9,117 nucleotides of DNA from an uncultured Neisseriaceae bacterium (GTDB lineage: Bacteria; Pseudomonadota; Gammaproteobacteria; Burkholderiales; UBA11063). The position numbers and the translations under genes are program-made. Where the stretch lies: the NCBI GenBank assembly GCA_937952895.1, contig CALFYC010000114.1:1-9117 (forward strand), written 5' to 3'. Positions 6,133 to 9,117 of this stretch are shown here, one piece after another. How positions within the stretch are numbered: the first letter of the stretch is position 1; each line of letters opens with the position of its first letter. Under the pieces are notes generated by a model. The model ran no database searches and had not been told where the DNA came from. It worked only from the letters and a program-made list of their open reading frames with translations.

Positions 6133-6960
6133 ATGTCAATAGATATCAAAAACGTTAATAAGTCAAATACACCAATTGGTGTATTTGACTCTGGTGTTGG
6201 TGGTTTATCCGTAGTAAAAAGCATCATGCAAAAACTACCTAATGAAGACATTGTTTATTTTGGCGATATAGCCCGATTACCTTACGGTAATAAATCCGCA
6301 ACAATAATTAAAAAATTTGCGCATCAGACAGTAAAATTTTTAATTAATAAACAAGTAAAAGCTATTGTAATTGCATGTAATACAATTTCATCTGTTGCAA
6401 CTGAATCGATTCGTCAAATTGCTGGAGATATTCCCGTCATTGATGTAATTTCAGCTGGAGCATTAGCGACAATAAATTCAAATGCAAATAAAGTTGCAGT
6501 AATTGCAACTCCAGCAACAATTAATAGTCAAGCATACCCTAAAGCTATTCATGATCTAAATAATAAAATTAATGTAATTTCTAAGGCCTGTCCTTTATTT
6601 GTACCGATGATTGAAGAAAATTTCATTCAGCACAAGGCTTTAGAATTAGTAGCAGAAGAATATTTAAATCCCCTATTAAAAGAAAATCTTGATGCCGTAA
6701 TTCTTGGTTGCACTCACTACCCATTAATTCGAAATATAGTGCAAGCAATTTTAGGTAATAAGGTAATGATTATTGATCCAGCAGATAAAACTTCGGACAA
6801 TTTAATTAATCTACTCAAGGAAAATCTATTATTAAATAGTAGCACTCAAAAGGCAAGTCATAAATTCTTTGTAACTGATATTCCAACTAAATTTCAAGAA
6901 ATTGGTGAATTATTTCTACAAACCAAAATGGAACAATTAGAATTAGTAAGTCTAGATTAA
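6133..6960 (+). CDS. murI: Glutamate racemase MurI
   Basis: A cytoplasmic, cofactor-independent enzyme converting L- to D-glutamate for UDP-MurNAc-peptide synthesis by MurD. The family signature PIGVFDSGVGGLSV begins at residue 14, with the catalytic-site D19 and S20. PYG is at 51-53. The first catalytic cysteine is C83 in ACNT and the second is C193 in GCTHYP, both intact. At 275 residues it has normal length. The first 12 residues (MSIDIKNVNKSN) are a short non-conserved extension; no other in-frame ATG or GTG precedes the conserved motif, so ATG 6133 is the only reasonable start despite a weak Shine-Dalgarno. The codons for residues 10-20 span a perfect 30-bp palindrome (6161-6190). Its stop overlaps the stop of the convergent peptidase gene, with no separate terminator. 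MurI is usually essential unless a D-amino-acid transaminase is present. Confidence 0.97.
   Translation: MSIDIKNVNKSNTPIGVFDSGVGGLSVVKSIMQKLPNEDIVYFGDIARLPYGNKSATIIKKFAHQTVKFLINKQVKAIVIACNTISSVATESIRQIAGDIPVIDVISAGALATINSNANKVAVIATPATINSQAYPKAIHDLNNKINVISKACPLFVPMIEENFIQHKALELVAEEYLNPLLKENLDAVILGCTHYPLIRNIVQAILGNKVMIIDPADKTSDNLINLLKENLLLNSSTQKASHKFFVTDIPTKFQEIGELFLQTKMEQLELVSLD
6161..6190. repeat. Perfect 30-bp palindrome inside the 5' end of murI
   Basis: The 15-base left half, AGTCAAATACACCAA, is followed immediately by its exact reverse complement, with no mismatch. It ends where the outer bases no longer pair (A at 6160, C at 6191). In RNA it would form a 13-bp stem closed by an AAUU loop, starting 29 nt after the A of the murI ATG. 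It encodes residues from Lys10 (last base) through to Ser20 (first base), including the conserved PIGVFD. No U-run follows, so it is not an intrinsic terminator. Confidence 0.95.
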
Positions 6961-8447
6961 TAAAGTAATTGAGACAACTCTTGTCGAAGCGGCTTATCTG
7001 GCCATTGAGTTAAGTAAATCACATCAAAAACACTATTATTAAGTTCTGATACAATATCTTTTGCTTCAGGATATTGTAAAAGTAACGGAAAAATTACTGC
7101 TTGCCCAATAATATATCGCTTACTTCCATCTTGTGGCCTCAACCCCCACATCGCCTGATATGAAATTGGATATACATTATTTTGATGGTCTTTAAATTGA
7201 CCCAAATATAAAAGCACATGCCCCTTAATGTGTACAATATTTAAAAATGGCACACCTTTAGTTAATAAAAAATCGCTTCGCTCTTTTGCCGTTTGATTAC
7301 TGAGATCAACCACTTTCCCTGCTAATAATTGACTTTTTGAATTTCTTGGTAAAAAAATACCAAACATAGCAAAAATATCTTTTAATTCTGATGAACAATC
7401 ATTATAAAAACCAATATTACCCCATCCATAAGGACGCTGTTGATTAGCTTTAATTAATCTTGCAAAATTTTCAGAAGATAGCTCCATGGGCAACGATACT
7501 ACTTGTTGTGATGGTATATATGCATAAACAATAGTTGCAAAAGCATTAGTTAATTTTACTGGAATTAATATCTGAATCATATTATTAATCATCGATTTTT
7601 TAGCTGCAGGTAGACTCATTCCAACATATCCAGAAAAATGATAATTACCTAATTTATCAATTACTGGTACATCATTTTCTAAAAAACCAATTAAATTTGA
7701 ATTAGCATTTTTTTGCCAAATTGCAATAAAATTATCATCAACATAAGCTAAATTATTTGATCTCACCCAACCAATGCAGGAATTAGATAGAATTAATGTC
7801 CAACTTTTATCTTTACTTACACCTAAAATATAAACCGCGGAACCGGCAAATAAGGATGACATTTGTAATACATCAAATGGGTAACCCTGCCCTGGAATCT
7901 GGTTACTTAAAAAAAATGGATCATTAGTAGGTAATACACGAATTAAAACATTATCAATAGTAATTGCTCGATTACGCTCTTCATAATGTAGAACTTTAAA
8001 CTGAGATAAGTTAATATTCTCAGCAATTTTATTAATCCAAACTGGCTTATACTTAATAAAATTTTGCCCATAACCAATATGACGCTCATCAAGCTTTTGA
8101 TTATTAAAGGATTCTAAAATATTTTGTTCCCCAAGATAGATACTTTTACCATCTGGCTCATGTAAAATAAAATTAATGTATTTTTCACTCCAGGGTGAAT
8201 TATCACTAAGCTCAGTTCCAAAAAGAGTGCTTTTAAACTGATTAAATCGTTTTAATTGATCTGCGGAATTTAATAATTTAGTTTTATAATCAGAAGCACT
8301 CGGGCTAATCCAATAATTTACATCTTGATTATAATGTTCAATCGGAAAGATATTCATATTATCTAGAGCAAAGGTAAATTGACATCCTAAAAACAAATAT
8401 ATAAATACTTTATAAATGTATTTAAATTTCATTTTTTGCAATTCCAT
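6957..8447 (-). CDS. SH3b-NlpC/P60 murein endopeptidase, exported
   Basis: A predicted cell-wall hydrolase cutting gamma-D-glutamyl-diamino acid bonds in peptidoglycan stem peptides. The order matches the family with an N-terminal clip domain, two bacterial SH3 domains and a catalytic domain: N-terminal part about 30-160 (with SPW near residue 84), SH3b1 about 170-237 (RVLPTNDP, then GQGYPFDVLQ, ending GWVRSNNLA), SH3b2 about 255-312, and NlpC/P60 about 335-455. The catalytic Cys is C351 (YNDCSSE) and the His is H410 (GHVLLYLG). The third polar position appears to be Q431 (YQAMWG), where relatives often have His. The N-terminus is a signal peptide: either lipobox-like FLGC22, with Phe in place of the usual Leu, or cleavage after TFA27. 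No Shine-Dalgarno precedes the ATG at 8447; Met6 (8430-8432) has a weak GGA 10 nt upstream and may be the true start. It follows trpS by 11 bp. Confidence 0.9.
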   Translation of the reverse strand: MELQKMKFKYIYKVFIYLFLGCQFTFALDNMNIFPIEHYNQDVNYWISPSASDYKTKLLNSADQLKRFNQFKSTLFGTELSDNSPWSEKYINFILHEPDGKSIYLGEQNILESFNNQKLDERHIGYGQNFIKYKPVWINKIAENINLSQFKVLHYEERNRAITIDNVLIRVLPTNDPFFLSNQIPGQGYPFDVLQMSSLFAGSAVYILGVSKDKSWTLILSNSCIGWVRSNNLAYVDDNFIAIWQKNANSNLIGFLENDVPVIDKLGNYHFSGYVGMSLPAAKKSMINNMIQILIPVKLTNAFATIVYAYIPSQQVVSLPMELSSENFARLIKANQQRPYGWGNIGFYNDCSSELKDIFAMFGIFLPRNSKSQLLAGKVVDLSNQTAKERSDFLLTKGVPFLNIVHIKGHVLLYLGQFKDHQNNVYPISYQAMWGLRPQDGSKRYIIGQAVIFPLLLQYPEAKDIVSELNNSVFDVIYLTQWPDKPLRQELSQLLY

Positions 8448-8458
8448 TAAATGATAAT

Positions 8459-9117
8459 TTAACCAAAATAGTTGACCCCAATTGCATGTCTTACTTCAAG
8501 TAAAGTATTAGCAGCAACTTGACGAGCTTTTACTGATGATTGATTAAGCATGGCTAATACGTGATCTTTATTTTTTGCAAAATCTTCACGTCTTTGGCGA
8601 ATTGGTGAAATTATACTCTCTAAAACCTCAAGTAAATATTTTTTTACTGACATATCTCCAAGCCCACCTAATTGATAATGATCCTTCAATTCTTGAACTT
8701 TCTTTTTATCTGGATCAAACACATCAAGGTAAGTAAACACCATATTACCTTCAATTTTACCAGGATCACTAACTTTTAGATGATTCGGGTCTGTATACAT
8801 GCTCATAACTTTTTGTTTTAAAGTATCACTACTATCCGAGAGATAAATAGCATTATTTAAAGATTTACTCATTTTAGCTTTACCATTAATTCCAGGTAAT
8901 CTAGCACTTGCAGAAAGAATAGCCTTAGCTTCAACCAAAACTTCTCCATAAATCGAATTAAATTTATGCACAATTTCATTAGTCTGTTCAATAATTGGCA
9001 CCTGATCCTCGCCAACCGGCACTAAACTTGCTTTAAAAGCTGTAATATCTGCGGCTTGACTAACTGGATACGCTAAAAAACCAGCAGGAATATCATTTTC
9101 ATAATTTTTTTGCTTAA
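8459..9117 (-). CDS. trpS: Tryptophanyl-tRNA synthetase, C-terminal part (cut by window edge)
   Basis: A class I synthetase charging tRNA-Trp in the cytoplasm. The reading frame is open from the window edge to the TAA at 8459-8461, giving 218 complete codons plus two bases. The apparent GTG start near 9020 is internal: the frame continues upstream as AGFLAYPVSQAADITAFKAS, which is the conserved TrpS active-site region, and runs into VPVGEDQVP. The class I signature KMSKS is at 8861-8875, followed by MSMYTDPNHLKVSDPGKIEGN and the usual helical C-terminus (ending AIGVNYFG). The N-terminal half, with the HIGH-type motif, lies beyond 9117. The gene reads towards the NlpC/P60 gene 11 bp downstream, so co-transcription is likely. 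Nothing suggests that the gene is broken. Confidence 0.97.
   Translation of the reverse strand, partial: KQKNYENDIPAGFLAYPVSQAADITAFKASLVPVGEDQVPIIEQTNEIVHKFNSIYGEVLVEAKAILSASARLPGINGKAKMSKSLNNAIYLSDSSDTLKQKVMSMYTDPNHLKVSDPGKIEGNMVFTYLDVFDPDKKKVQELKDHYQLGGLGDMSVKKYLLEVLESIISPIRQRREDFAKNKDHVLAMLNQSSVKARQVAANTLLEVRHAIGVNYFG

Noticed and set aside
6973..6985. Stem GACAA-CTC-TTGTC downstream of the murI stop as terminator
   Set aside because: It has only five base pairs and no U-tract, and it lies inside the peptidase coding region.
9020..9022. GTG as the start of a short 187-residue protein
   Set aside because: The frame stays open to the window edge and the upstream residues are conserved TrpS sequence, so this is an internal valine codon.

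Overview
The window is AT-rich DNA with short intergenic spaces, from a Gram-negative, probably low-GC proteobacterium. The evidence for this is two lipoproteins with classical lipoboxes, a DeaD-type RNA helicase with a DbpA domain, glutamate racemase, an SH3b-NlpC/P60 murein peptidase of the type seen in proteobacteria, and a bacterial TrpS. I cannot name the genus from the sequence alone. The first 16 bases are not genomic: they match the 3' end of an Illumina read-2 adapter, so the window begins at an untrimmed contig end.

Layout: 17-169 is an AT-rich upstream region. 170-1582 (+) is a secreted lipoprotein with an Ig-like N-terminal part and a beta-propeller-like C-terminal part. It converges, across a hairpin, on 1672-3756 (-), a larger lipoprotein made of about 14 units of 45-50 residues, probably two seven-bladed beta-propellers. 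The 369-bp gap 3757-4125 carries divergent promoters and a leader of about 170 nt for the DEAD-box helicase deaD (4126-5724, +), which ends in a textbook intrinsic terminator (5763-5788). The 340-bp gap after it holds a possible minus-strand pseudogene remnant and the murI promoter. murI (6133-6960, +) converges on, and overlaps by stop codons with, an SH3b/NlpC-P60 peptidase gene (6957-8447, -). That gene follows trpS (8459-9117, -, cut by the window edge) by 11 bp, probably as one transcript.

Functional picture: murI supplies D-glutamate for peptidoglycan, and its convergent neighbour is a predicted endopeptidase acting on the bond next to that residue. The two propeller lipoproteins are probably surface or periplasmic binding proteins of unknown ligand. 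They look like the accessory part of the window, and the rest is housekeeping.

The least ordinary signals are a perfect 30-bp palindrome inside the 5' coding part of murI, and a deaD leader that contains an exact complement of its own Shine-Dalgarno sequence. I found no CRISPR array, transposase, tRNA, rRNA or clear defence system.
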